A stretch of DNA of 17,112 bases. Origin: Sulfurovaceae bacterium. Its GTDB lineage: Bacteria; Campylobacterota; Campylobacteria; Campylobacterales; Sulfurovaceae. The notes beneath the pieces are model-generated. The model worked only from the letters and a program-made list of their open reading frames with translations. It ran no database searches and was not told the DNA's origin. Shown one piece after another: positions 7,253-13,755 of the stretch (positions are counted from its first letter, which is position 1; each line of letters starts with the position of its first letter). The DNA lies in contig JAOZOG010000030.1 in assembly GCA_029933395.1 (NCBI GenBank), positions 1 through 17,112 of the forward strand. Reading direction: 5' to 3'. The position numbers and the translations under genes were made by a program.

Positions 7253-7326
7253 TCGTAGCATGGGCATTCCTGCCCACGAAAACGATCAAATGTTTTTCAA
7301 CGTGGGCAGGAATGCCCATGCTGCGA
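7253..7326. repeat. REPIN-like palindromic element (two REP hairpins in inverted orientation)
   Basis: Two 26-base arms (7253-7278 and 7301-7326) are reverse complements with one T/G wobble, separated by 22 bases. Each arm is itself a hairpin: TGGGCA-TTCC-TGCCCA on the left and TGGGCA-GGAA-TGCCCA on the right. The left arm is preceded by GTAG (7255-7258), the tetranucleotide found at the foot of REP hairpins recognised by RAYT (Y1 REP-associated tyrosine) transposases. It lies between the convergent methyltransferase and queC genes, the usual place for REP sequences. It could also act as a bidirectional terminator or mRNA-stabilising hairpin. No transposase gene is in the window. Confidence 0.82.
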
Positions 7327-7354
7327 ATGGCTGTTGCTTCGATGTGTGATCGTC

Positions 7355-7362
7355 GGGGGGGG
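7355..7362. repeat. Eight-base poly-G tract
   Basis: A run of eight G lies in the spacer just beyond the REPIN-like element, downstream of both convergent genes and outside any coding frame. Poly-G tracts drive phase variation in many Campylobacterota when inside genes or promoters. This position gives no obvious switch. Confidence 0.6.
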
Positions 7363-7398
7363 TGACAAGGGTGCAAAAATAGTACCCAAAATCATACC

Positions 7399-8076
7399 TC
7401 ACGATTCGGCATACGCGATCGGATCTTTCACGCCCGCCTCTTCAAAGCCCTTCAACCGCAGGCGACAGCTGTCGCAGACACCGCAAGCTTCATCTTCAGA
7501 TTGATAACAGCTCCAGGTATGCTCCAATGGCACGGAGAGGTCGAGTGCTTTTTGTACGATCTGGCTCTTTTTCATCGCGACCAGCGGCATTTTGATCTTC
7601 ACTCTGGTCTCATCGCGTGTTCCCAGATCGATCGCTCTTTCCATCGCCTGGATGTAGCTCTCGCGACAATCCGGATATCCGCTGCTATCCTCCTCAACTA
7701 CGCCAATATAGAGTGCTTCGGCACCATGCTTCTCTGCGATAGCTGCAGCGATGGAGAGAAAGATACCGTTTCGAAACGGCACATAGGTGACGGGGACGCC
7801 CTCCTCTATACCGCCGGTCGGTACCTCTATCGACTCGTCTGTCAAGGCCGATGCACCGATCTGCTCAAAAAAATCGAGGTCGATCTCATAGTTTTTGACC
7901 GTTTCCAGATCCTTGGAAATCTTTCTGTAACACTCCAGCTCTTTCTTCTCTGTCCTCTGGCCGTAGTTGAAGTGGACTCCGACTATCTGATAGCCCTCCT
8001 CTCTGGCGATCGCGGCACTCAATGCACTGTCCATCCCCCCCGAAATAATACAAATTGCAATCTTTGGACGGCTCAT
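7399..8076 (-). CDS. queC: 7-cyano-7-deazaguanine synthase
   Basis: QueC uses ATP and ammonia to convert 7-carboxy-7-deazaguanine to preQ0 in the queuosine tRNA-modification pathway. The 225-residue protein has the PP-loop S-G-G-M-D-S at residues 12-17, the family strand G-V-H-F-N-Y-G-Q-R, and a zinc site from Cys190, Cys198, Cys201 and Cys204 in the W-S-C-Y and C-G-V-C-D-S-C segments. Length is normal. The ATG at 8076 has AAAGG 6-10 bases upstream. It is monocistronic here and divergent from ybeY, with the stop near the REPIN-like element. No queD, queE or queF is nearby. Confidence 0.97.
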   Translation of the reverse strand: MSRPKIAICIISGGMDSALSAAIAREEGYQIVGVHFNYGQRTEKKELECYRKISKDLETVKNYEIDLDFFEQIGASALTDESIEVPTGGIEEGVPVTYVPFRNGIFLSIAAAIAEKHGAEALYIGVVEEDSSGYPDCRESYIQAMERAIDLGTRDETRVKIKMPLVAMKKSQIVQKALDLSVPLEHTWSCYQSEDEACGVCDSCRLRLKGFEEAGVKDPIAYAES

Positions 8077-8103
8077 CTTTTACCTTTCTTTTCTGCTGCA
8101 CTA

Positions 8104-8109
8104 ATTTTA
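8104..8109 (-). promoter_or_regulatory. Candidate -10 box for queC
   Basis: TAAAAT on the minus strand lies about 28 bases before the queC ATG in the 56-base divergent spacer, giving a predicted leader of about 20 bases that contains the ribosome binding site. No -35 element is evident. Confidence 0.35.
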
Positions 8110-8120
8110 CCAACATTAGC

Positions 8121-8126
8121 TATAAT
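8121..8126 (+). promoter_or_regulatory. Candidate -10 box for ybeY (TATAAT)
   Basis: A perfect TATAAT ends 6 bases before the ybeY ATG at 8133. With the usual 6-8 base distance from -10 to transcription start, the mRNA would begin at or within a base or two of the start codon. No ribosome binding site precedes the ATG, consistent with a leaderless message. Confidence 0.5.
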
Positions 8127-8132
8127 TCCTCT

Positions 8133-8567
8133 ATGATAATCAAGGTAGAGAACCAGACAGACTTTCCGCTCCCGATCGAAAAACTCGAGGAGATTGCACA
8201 TACATTGACAAGCCGGGAGATCGAATTGGTCGTTTGCGACAATCCCACTATCCGGAAACTCAATGCCGACTACCGATCCAAAGACTATCCGACGGATGTT
8301 TTGAGTTTTCCACTAGAGGGCGATTTCGATACGCTTCCGCTGGGATCACTTGTGATGTCATCCGATATGATCTACCAAAAGGCGAAAGAGCTGGGCCATA
8401 CGCCGCAGGAGGAGAGTATCCTCCTCTTCATTCACGGACTGCTGCATCTTTTGGGCTATGACCATGAGCTTGACGATGGAGAGATGCGGGCCTACGAAGC
8501 ACGCCTGATCCGCACACTCGGTCTGCCCGAGAGCCTGATCGTCCGTACAGAAAAACAAGAGGAATAA
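8133..8567 (+). CDS. ybeY: Endoribonuclease YbeY (rRNA maturation factor)
   Basis: YbeY is a zinc-dependent single-strand RNase needed for 16S rRNA 3'-end maturation and ribosome quality control. The 144-residue protein contains the zinc motif H-G-x-L-H-L-L-G-Y-D-H (His101, His105, His111), preceded by T-D-V-L-S-F-P and G-S-L-V-M. I chose the ATG at 8133 because the product then starts with a V-E-N-Q-T-type sequence as in short Helicobacter homologs. A longer in-frame extension back to 8055 would run across the divergent promoter region and into the queC start, and it encodes a Phe/Cys-rich stretch unlike the family. The antiporter gene follows after 3 bases, with its ribosome binding site inside the ybeY end. 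Confidence 0.95.
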   Translation: MIIKVENQTDFPLPIEKLEEIAHTLTSREIELVVCDNPTIRKLNADYRSKDYPTDVLSFPLEGDFDTLPLGSLVMSSDMIYQKAKELGHTPQEESILLFIHGLLHLLGYDHELDDGEMRAYEARLIRTLGLPESLIVRTEKQEE

Positions 8568-8570
8568 TAT

Positions 8571-9530
8571 ATGAACTTTGTCATCTTCGTCATCGCCATG
8601 GCTGCATTGATCTGGGGAGCCGATCTGCTCGTCAGAGAGAGTGAACGTATCGCACTGAAATTCAAAATTTCCGAATTTGTCATCGGCGCCACACTCATCG
8701 CACTGGGGACCAGCCTCCCCGAGATGGCAGCCAGTATCGCTGCCAGTGCGGAGGGAAAATCCCAGATTGCCATCGCCAATGTCATCGGCAGCAATATCCT
8801 CAATATCACGCTGGTTCTGGGTACGATTTTTCTTATCTCTTCCAAGATCAATCCCGACAGGGACTTCTTCGCCAAAGATAGCACCTGGGCGATCGTTCCG
8901 GTCTTTATCTTTCTCCTGATGATCATCGACGGTGAGATTTCACGCTTCGATGCTGTACTGCTGCTGCTTCTGATGGGTGCCTATATTATGTTCCTTCTCA
9001 AAGAAGCCAGAGGTATTATCGCTGCAGAGATCGAGGAACTCGAGGAGGAGCTCCGCGAAGAGGGAGGACAAGGCTTCAACTGGCTCAAGACACTTGCCCT
9101 TGTCACAGCAGGGCTGCTGCTGGTCATCATCGGTGCCAATTTCACGATCGAGAGTGCTTCGGATATCGCCAGAGGTTTTGGTATCTCAGAATGGATCATC
9201 GGTATCATTATGATCAGCCTGGGTACCTCCCTGCCCGAGCTGGTTGTCAGCATCTCCGCTTCCATCAAAGGCAAAGTCGATATGGCGATCGGAAACATCA
9301 TTGGATCCAATATGGCCAACACCACGATCGTACTGGGCGCAGCAGCATTGACCAGCCCAATGAAGCTGGATACATCAGCCTACCTGTTCGATCTCGGCAC
9401 CATGCTGATCGTAACGCTGATGCTTGTCTTTCTCACAGCCAACAAACTCTACAACAAGTCAGCCGGCATCACACTTTTTATCGTCCTGGGACTCTTCCTG
9501 GATCATACGATCTCTTCGATGCAGGTATAG
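8571..9530 (+). CDS. Calcium/sodium antiporter, CaCA family (YrbG-like)
   Basis: A 319-residue inner-membrane exchanger with about ten hydrophobic segments in two inverted halves. Each half has an alpha-repeat with the cation-binding motif: G-T-S-L-P-E (46-51) followed by G-S-N-I-L-N, and G-T-S-L-P-E (218-223) followed by G-S-N-M-A-N. A Glu-rich cytoplasmic loop (about 150-168, E-I-E-E-L-E-E-E-L) links the halves, as in bacterial CaCA proteins. It probably exchanges Ca2+ for Na+ or H+; ion specificity cannot be fixed from sequence. A GAGG ribosome binding site lies 8 bases before the ATG within the end of ybeY, so both should be cotranscribed. It ends 59 bases from a convergent gene with no convincing terminator. 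Confidence 0.93.
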   Translation: MNFVIFVIAMAALIWGADLLVRESERIALKFKISEFVIGATLIALGTSLPEMAASIAASAEGKSQIAIANVIGSNILNITLVLGTIFLISSKINPDRDFFAKDSTWAIVPVFIFLLMIIDGEISRFDAVLLLLLMGAYIMFLLKEARGIIAAEIEELEEELREEGGQGFNWLKTLALVTAGLLLVIIGANFTIESASDIARGFGISEWIIGIIMISLGTSLPELVVSISASIKGKVDMAIGNIIGSNMANTTIVLGAAALTSPMKLDTSAYLFDLGTMLIVTLMLVFLTANKLYNKSAGITLFIVLGLFLDHTISSMQV

Positions 9531-9589
9531 GGATATCTTTGTCCGATATCAAGAGAAACAGCCATCGATAAATATTTTACCCGCTGCAA

Positions 9590-10264
9590 TCACCCCTTCG
9601 GCATACCAAATTTTTGCGTGATCAACTCACCCTCATCGTTGAAGTAGAGATAGTAGAGTTTGTCTTTGGCGACAGGCAGTCCTGCGAGGTATCGCAGCGC
9701 CAGGGTCGCCTGGAGTGATCCGATATGCATCACGATCGGTGCGGTGATGCCGCCCGGTTTGTGGTCGGAGATACTGAAGACCTGGAAGCCTGCCTCTTCG
9801 AAAAAGCAGACTTGGCCGTTGAACTCTTCGACACTTCCGTAGATCCAGGGAGTTTTCTTCGATTTAGCGTAGGCATCTATTTCACTTCTGACAGGCAGAT
9901 TGTCTGTCGCGTCGAGTATCAAATCGTAGCGGTTATCCAGTTTGGAGAATTCAGCAAAATCCATTTCAAATGCTGTGACGGAGACAAAAGGGTTTTTGGA
10001 ACGTATCAATTCTGCTGTCACTTTAGACTTACTTCGCCTCTCGTCTTTCAGAGTGAAGGCGATCTGCCGATGGATATTGTGCAGTGATACCGTATCGAAA
10101 TCGACAAGATGAATTTCGCCGATACCACTGCTGCCAAGAGCTATCGCGAGTGTCGATCCCAGCCCTCCGCTGCCGATAATGGCGATCTTTTTTTCAGTCA
10201 GTCTCTTCTGGATTACGCTTCCCCAAAGTTGGATTTGTCTATTGAAATAATCCGCTTCTTCCAT
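9590..10264 (-). CDS. ThiF/MoeB/HesA-family E1-like adenylyltransferase lacking zinc cysteines
   Basis: E1-like enzymes adenylate the C-terminal Gly-Gly of sulfur carriers such as ThiS or MoaD. The 224-residue protein has the nucleotide loop G-S-G-G-L-G (31-36), L-V-D-F-D-T-V (53-59), N-I-H-R-Q with the ATP-binding Arg66, a conserved Lys at about 81, and D-A-T-D-N (118-122). The C-terminal half keeps H-I-G-S-L-Q-A but the C-x-x-C pairs that bind zinc in MoeB/ThiF are absent; only Cys153 remains. The segment between about 158 and 180 is also short. Substrate is therefore unclear. Its ATG shares one base with the stop of the nitrilase-like gene (TGATG), so translation is coupled. It is the last gene of the long minus-strand run. 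Confidence 0.8.
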   Translation of the reverse strand: MEEADYFNRQIQLWGSVIQKRLTEKKIAIIGSGGLGSTLAIALGSSGIGEIHLVDFDTVSLHNIHRQIAFTLKDERRSKSKVTAELIRSKNPFVSVTAFEMDFAEFSKLDNRYDLILDATDNLPVRSEIDAYAKSKKTPWIYGSVEEFNGQVCFFEEAGFQVFSISDHKPGGITAPIVMHIGSLQATLALRYLAGLPVAKDKLYYLYFNDEGELITQKFGMPKG

Positions 10265-11076
10265 CAGAGGTATCCGTGTGCTTTCAGTTCCCGCTCGAAT
10301 CCCCAGCTTCTGCGATGTTCTGTTATGGCCTTTTTGCTGATCGATTCGATCAGCATCGACTCTTTGTCCTCCAGCACCATCTCCACTTCGCCTTCAGGGT
10401 TGACCAGCATACTGTCGCCATAGAATTTCCACTTGACCTCTTCATTGCGATATTCACCCAGACGGTTTGCGCGGAGAATATAGCAGCCATGCAAAAAGGC
10501 TTTTGTTTTGATGATCTCTCTCCAGCGGTTATGCGAACCGAATGTGGAGGCGGTCGGGAGGAGGACGATATCCGCTTTTTTCCTGGTCACATACTCCCAA
10601 AAGAGATCGAAATGCAGCTCAAATCCTGCCATAACCATAAATTTAAAACCATCTATTGTAAATGTCATCGGTGTTTTCAGCGGCTTGACGGGGTTGGAGA
10701 AGAACTTCTTTTCATTCCAGTGCGGATAGGGAAGCAGGATCTGCTGTTCGTAATAGCTGATATTTTTAGCCGTCACTTTGGCGATCGCTTTATAGTATTG
10801 CTTTTTCCTGATCTGCACAACCGGTACGATAAAAACCATACCATATCTCTGTGCAAAAGACTTCAGGAGTTCGAGGTGTTTGGCACTCTGCTCTTTGACC
10901 ATGCTTGCCGGCATCGAAACCAGCTCTTTGAAAAAGTGGTTGACGACATATTCGCCCATCAGCATGACACGGGCACCTCTCTCGTTGGCATTTTTGAGAT
11001 AAAACTCCAGACGTGTCGCGTTCATCCCCAGTGTGGGAAGCTGCAGTGCCCCTACGACGATCTCTTTCTCTTTCAC
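10264..11076 (-). CDS. Nitrilase/carbon-nitrogen hydrolase-fold protein without catalytic Lys and Cys
   Basis: The 270-residue protein follows the carbon-nitrogen hydrolase layout from end to end: V-G-A-L-Q-L-P at the start, the catalytic-Glu strand M-G-E-Y (Glu42), R-W-R-E-I-I-K-T-K-A-F followed by R-A-N-R-L-G, and G-D-S-M-L-V-N-P-E-G. Active members use Glu-Lys-Cys. Here the Lys segment reads Y-Y-E-Q-Q-I-L-L-P, with Gln where Lys is expected. The Cys segment reads F-M-V-M-A-G-F-E-L, aligning Gly151 with the nucleophile of I-C-Y-D. The only Cys is Cys198. It is probably a pseudoenzyme or has a changed chemistry. The start is GTG, overlapping the xseB stop by 4 bases (GTGA), and the gene is also coupled to the E1-like gene downstream. 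Confidence 0.8.
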   Translation of the reverse strand: MKEKEIVVGALQLPTLGMNATRLEFYLKNANERGARVMLMGEYVVNHFFKELVSMPASMVKEQSAKHLELLKSFAQRYGMVFIVPVVQIRKKQYYKAIAKVTAKNISYYEQQILLPYPHWNEKKFFSNPVKPLKTPMTFTIDGFKFMVMAGFELHFDLFWEYVTRKKADIVLLPTASTFGSHNRWREIIKTKAFLHGCYILRANRLGEYRNEEVKWKFYGDSMLVNPEGEVEMVLEDKESMLIESISKKAITEHRRSWGFERELKAHGYL

Positions 11077-11276
11077 GTGTCTGTCCCGATCGTCTCTTTG
11101 TCGATCACTTCGATCTTCATTTTTGCTTTTTCGATCAACTGCTGTGCCTCTTTGATATTTTTCAACCCCTCTTCATAGAGTTTGATACTCTCCTCCAGGG
11201 TAATATCCTGATCCATCAGCTTCTCCAGAATCTCTTTGGAGTATTCCAGTTTCTCTTCAAAACTTTTTGCTTTCAT
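11073..11276 (-). CDS. xseB: Exodeoxyribonuclease VII small subunit
   Basis: XseB partners XseA in exonuclease VII, which degrades single-stranded DNA to oligonucleotides. The 67-residue helical protein has the family pattern: S-F-E-E-K-L-E at the start, L-E-K-L, then T-L-E-E-S-I-K-L-Y-E-E-G-L and a coiled-coil-like helix. Length is normal. An AAGGA lies about 10 bases before the ATG. It is preceded by an 87-base spacer with a perfect dyad after metX, and its stop overlaps the next gene by 4 bases. xseA is not in the window. Confidence 0.93.
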   Translation of the reverse strand: MKAKSFEEKLEYSKEILEKLMDQDITLEESIKLYEEGLKNIKEAQQLIEKAKMKIEVIDKETIGTDT

Positions 11277-11304
11277 ACTTTTTCATCCTTCTATTTCTAT
11301 AGAG

Positions 11305-11361
11305 TCGATTGATCGACCGGATATGAACCGGCCCAACTTGATAAAATGGTCGATCAATCGA
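11305..11361. repeat. Perfect 14-bp inverted repeat between metX and xseB
   Basis: TCGATTGATCGACC (11305-11318) faces its exact reverse complement GGTCGATCAATCGA (11348-11361) across 29 bases. Each arm is itself nearly palindromic (GTCGAT-TG-ATCGAC on the left), and the loop holds a small CCGG...CCGG pairing. In the minus-strand mRNA it starts 2 bases beyond the metX stop and ends about 28 bases before the xseB start. It could be an mRNA-stability or attenuation hairpin, an operator dyad, or a small palindromic repeat. No U-run follows, so a simple intrinsic terminator is unlikely. Confidence 0.75.
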
Positions 11362-11363
11362 AC

Positions 11364-12458
11364 CTACTGCAAAACCTCTTTGATTAAACCGTCGAATTTA
11401 TCCAGCTCGACCAAAAACGCATCATGTCCGTAATTGCTCTCTATCTCGGTATAGTTGCATTCCTGGCCATTGCGCTGCATCATTCTATAGATATGCTCCA
11501 TCTCTTTGGGGAAAAAGAGATAATCACTTTTGAAACTGATCAGATGCATCCTGGCTTTGATACGCAGTACCGCATCGTAGAGTGTATCATATCCCCTGGT
11601 GAGATTGAAGGTGTTGATCGCTTTGACAATATAGAGATAGCTCAACGGATCGAAATTTTTACTGAAATTCGTTGTGTTATACTCCATATAGCGCTCCACC
11701 TCGTAGCGTCCAAAGAGTTCGAAAAGCCCGTCATTGCTGACATAGTTTCTGCCGAACTTGTCTTCCATCGAGTCGGGGCTGAGATAGGAGATGTGGCCGG
11801 CTATCCGGCCGATCGCCAAACCGTCGAGCCCCTCCTCTTTGAATGCATCTTTGGCATAATTGCCATTTTCAAAACGTGGATCGCGCCGAATCGCTTCGAC
11901 GGCGACTTTGTTGAAGGCGATCGTCCACGGCCGTGTCGCGTAAGTCGCTGCCAGTGCGATAATATCATCTGCCAGATTGGGATAGTCGATGGCGAACTGC
12001 AGTGCCTGCATCCCTCCCATCGAACCACCGACGATCGCCCGCAGATGGTAGATCCCCAGATCGGAGAGCAGATGCATCTGTGCGCGGATCATATCTTTGA
12101 TCGTGACAACGGGGAACTTCAGGCGATAGGGTGCTTCGGACGGGTAGTTTTCACTCATCGGCCCTGTCGAACCAAAACAGCTGCCGATCACATTGGTGGA
12201 GATCACATAATATTTGCGTGTATCGATCGCTTTGCCGTCACCGATCAGGCCATCCCACCAGCCCGGCTTCCTGTCCCCTTCGTAAAACCCGGCTGCATGG
12301 TGAGAACCGCTGAGCGCATGGCAGATCAGCACGACATTGCTCTGGTCCTCATTCATCTCGCCATAGGTTTCATAAGCGATCTCGTAAGGTTCGAGGATAC
12401 GGCCACTCTCCAAGTAGAGAGGACTGCTGAAGTGCCTGATTTCTGTTTCGATTTTCAT
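11364..12458 (-). CDS. metX: Homoserine O-acetyltransferase
   Basis: MetX transfers acetyl from acetyl-CoA to homoserine, activating it for sulfhydrylation. The 364-residue alpha/beta hydrolase has the oxyanion-side motif L-S-G-S-H-H-A-A-G, the substrate motif N-V-I-G-S-C-F-G-S-T-G-P, the nucleophile elbow G-G-S-M-G-G (Ser146), and the remaining triad members Asp312 (F-K-S-D-Y-L-F-F-P) and His345 (N-Y-G-H-D-A-F). Length is typical. Succinyl-CoA specificity cannot be excluded, since both groups share this fold and motifs. It is 16 bases downstream of metY, its pathway partner. The ribosome binding site is weak. Confidence 0.95.
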   Translation of the reverse strand: MKIETEIRHFSSPLYLESGRILEPYEIAYETYGEMNEDQSNVVLICHALSGSHHAAGFYEGDRKPGWWDGLIGDGKAIDTRKYYVISTNVIGSCFGSTGPMSENYPSEAPYRLKFPVVTIKDMIRAQMHLLSDLGIYHLRAIVGGSMGGMQALQFAIDYPNLADDIIALAATYATRPWTIAFNKVAVEAIRRDPRFENGNYAKDAFKEEGLDGLAIGRIAGHISYLSPDSMEDKFGRNYVSNDGLFELFGRYEVERYMEYNTTNFSKNFDPLSYLYIVKAINTFNLTRGYDTLYDAVLRIKARMHLISFKSDYLFFPKEMEHIYRMMQRNGQECNYTEIESNYGHDAFLVELDKFDGLIKEVLQ

Positions 12459-12474
12459 TGACTGCTTTGACTTT

Positions 12475-13737
12475 CTAGGACTCGAGAGCCTGTTTGAGAT
12501 CGGCGATCAAATCACCGGTATCTTCGAGCCCTACACTGAGCCTGATCAGTCCGGCAGGTACACCGGCATCGATGAGTTCCTGGGCACTAAGCTGCTGATG
12601 CGTCGTACTGGCCGGATGGGTGATGATCGATTTGCTGTCGCCGATATTGACAACCAGCTTGAAGATCTCCGTAGCGTTGGCGATCCTCTTCGCCGTCTCC
12701 AGGTCTTCTACTTCAAAACTGAGCAGACCGCTGTATCCATCTCTCAGATAGCGTTGTGCCAGATGATAATTCTTGTCTCCGGGGAGGCCGGGATAGTTGA
12801 CCTTTTTTACTTTGGGGTGATTCTCCAGAAATTCGGCAATAGCCAGTGCGGAAGCGGAGTGCTGTTTCATCCGAAGCGGCAGCGTCTCCAGCCCCTGAAT
12901 ATAGAGCCAGGAGTTGAACGGACTCGGCGCCGCACCCAGATCCCGAAGCAGTGCCAGCCTGACTCTCAATGTAAAGAGCGGGAGAGGAAGATCCGAATAG
13001 ACCAGGCCATGATAACTCTCATCGGGTTCATTGAAATGGGCATAGCGTGCATTCCCCTTGATCTTCTCCACCAAATTCTCCCGCTCGACGATGATACCCC
13101 CGATCGCCAGCCCCTGTCCTGTCGTATATTTGCTCGCTGAATGAACCGTCAGGTCGCATCCCAGAGAGAGCGGCTTGCAGAGCATCGGCGTCGCGACCGT
13201 ATTATCGACACAACTCAGGATATTATACTTGTCCGCTATCGCTACAATCGCGGCAAAATCAGGCACATCGATACTGGGGTTGGTAATGCTTTCGAAGAGA
13301 ATCAGTTTGCTTTTCTCGTCGATCAACGCTTCGATCTCAGAGGGATTATTGACATCGAAATAGCGTGTCTCGATCCCAAAGCGCTTGATCGTATGGCCTG
13401 TCAATGTCGTCGTTCCACCATAGACCTGCTTGGCAACGATGATATTGTCCCCTGCTTCTGCGACATTGGCGATCGCATAGAAGATCGCAGCCATACCGCT
13501 GGCTGTCCCTATGGCTGCCGCTCCACCCTCCAGCGCGGCGAAGCGCTTCTCGAAGACATCGGTAGTGGGATTCATCAGCCGGGTATAGATATTCCCCAGT
13601 TCTTTGAGCGCAAAGAGGTCGGCAGCCTGATCGGCATCTTTGAACTCATAGGCTGTCGTCTGATAGATCGGCACCGCCATTGTTCTCTGCTCATCTTTCT
13701 CATATCCGGCATGGATCGCCAGTGTCTGGTCTCTCAT
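12475..13737 (-). CDS. metY: O-acetylhomoserine sulfhydrylase (aminocarboxypropyltransferase)
   Basis: MetY is a PLP enzyme that makes homocysteine directly from O-acetylhomoserine and sulfide, the product and partner of MetX. The 420-residue protein has the Cys/Met-metabolism fold: I-Y-T-R-L-M-N-P-T (PLP phosphate contacts), G-T-A-S-G-M-A-A, V-D-N-T-V-A-T-P, and the PLP lysine in S-A-S-K-Y-T-T-G (Lys203). The 420-residue length and the I-H-A-G-Y start fit MetY better than the roughly 380-residue MetB/MetC enzymes. A strong ribosome binding site (AGAAGGAGAG) precedes the ATG. It sits 18 bases after the lipoprotein gene, so there is no room for a SAM riboswitch. Confidence 0.93.
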   Translation of the reverse strand: MRDQTLAIHAGYEKDEQRTMAVPIYQTTAYEFKDADQAADLFALKELGNIYTRLMNPTTDVFEKRFAALEGGAAAIGTASGMAAIFYAIANVAEAGDNIIVAKQVYGGTTTLTGHTIKRFGIETRYFDVNNPSEIEALIDEKSKLILFESITNPSIDVPDFAAIVAIADKYNILSCVDNTVATPMLCKPLSLGCDLTVHSASKYTTGQGLAIGGIIVERENLVEKIKGNARYAHFNEPDESYHGLVYSDLPLPLFTLRVRLALLRDLGAAPSPFNSWLYIQGLETLPLRMKQHSASALAIAEFLENHPKVKKVNYPGLPGDKNYHLAQRYLRDGYSGLLSFEVEDLETAKRIANATEIFKLVVNIGDSKSIITHPASTTHQQLSAQELIDAGVPAGLIRLSVGLEDTGDLIADLKQALES

Positions 13738-13755
13738 CTTCTCTCCTTCTTCTCT

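Noticed and set aside
7245..7398. CRISPR repeat or insertion-sequence ends around the large palindrome
   Set aside because: There is a single inverted pair with no spaced direct repeats, no target duplication and no transposase frame.
8055..8132. Longer N-terminus for ybeY from an ATG inside the queC start region
   Set aside because: The extra 26 residues are unlike the family, cross the divergent promoter and overlap queC; the 8133 ATG gives the normal start.
9532..9550. GATATC-N7-GATATC as a terminator between the convergent antiporter and E1-like genes
   Set aside because: The stem is only six AT-rich pairs and no T-run follows on either strand.
10276..11178. Long open frame on the plus strand opposite the nitrilase-like gene
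   Set aside because: It is antisense to two well-supported genes, has Cys/His/Phe-rich low-complexity composition and no family signal; the same holds for long plus-strand frames opposite metX, gatA and the ferritin-like gene.
12459..12474. SAM riboswitch or S-box ahead of the methionine genes
   Set aside because: Spacers before metX (16 bases) and metY (18 bases) are too short for any known riboswitch.
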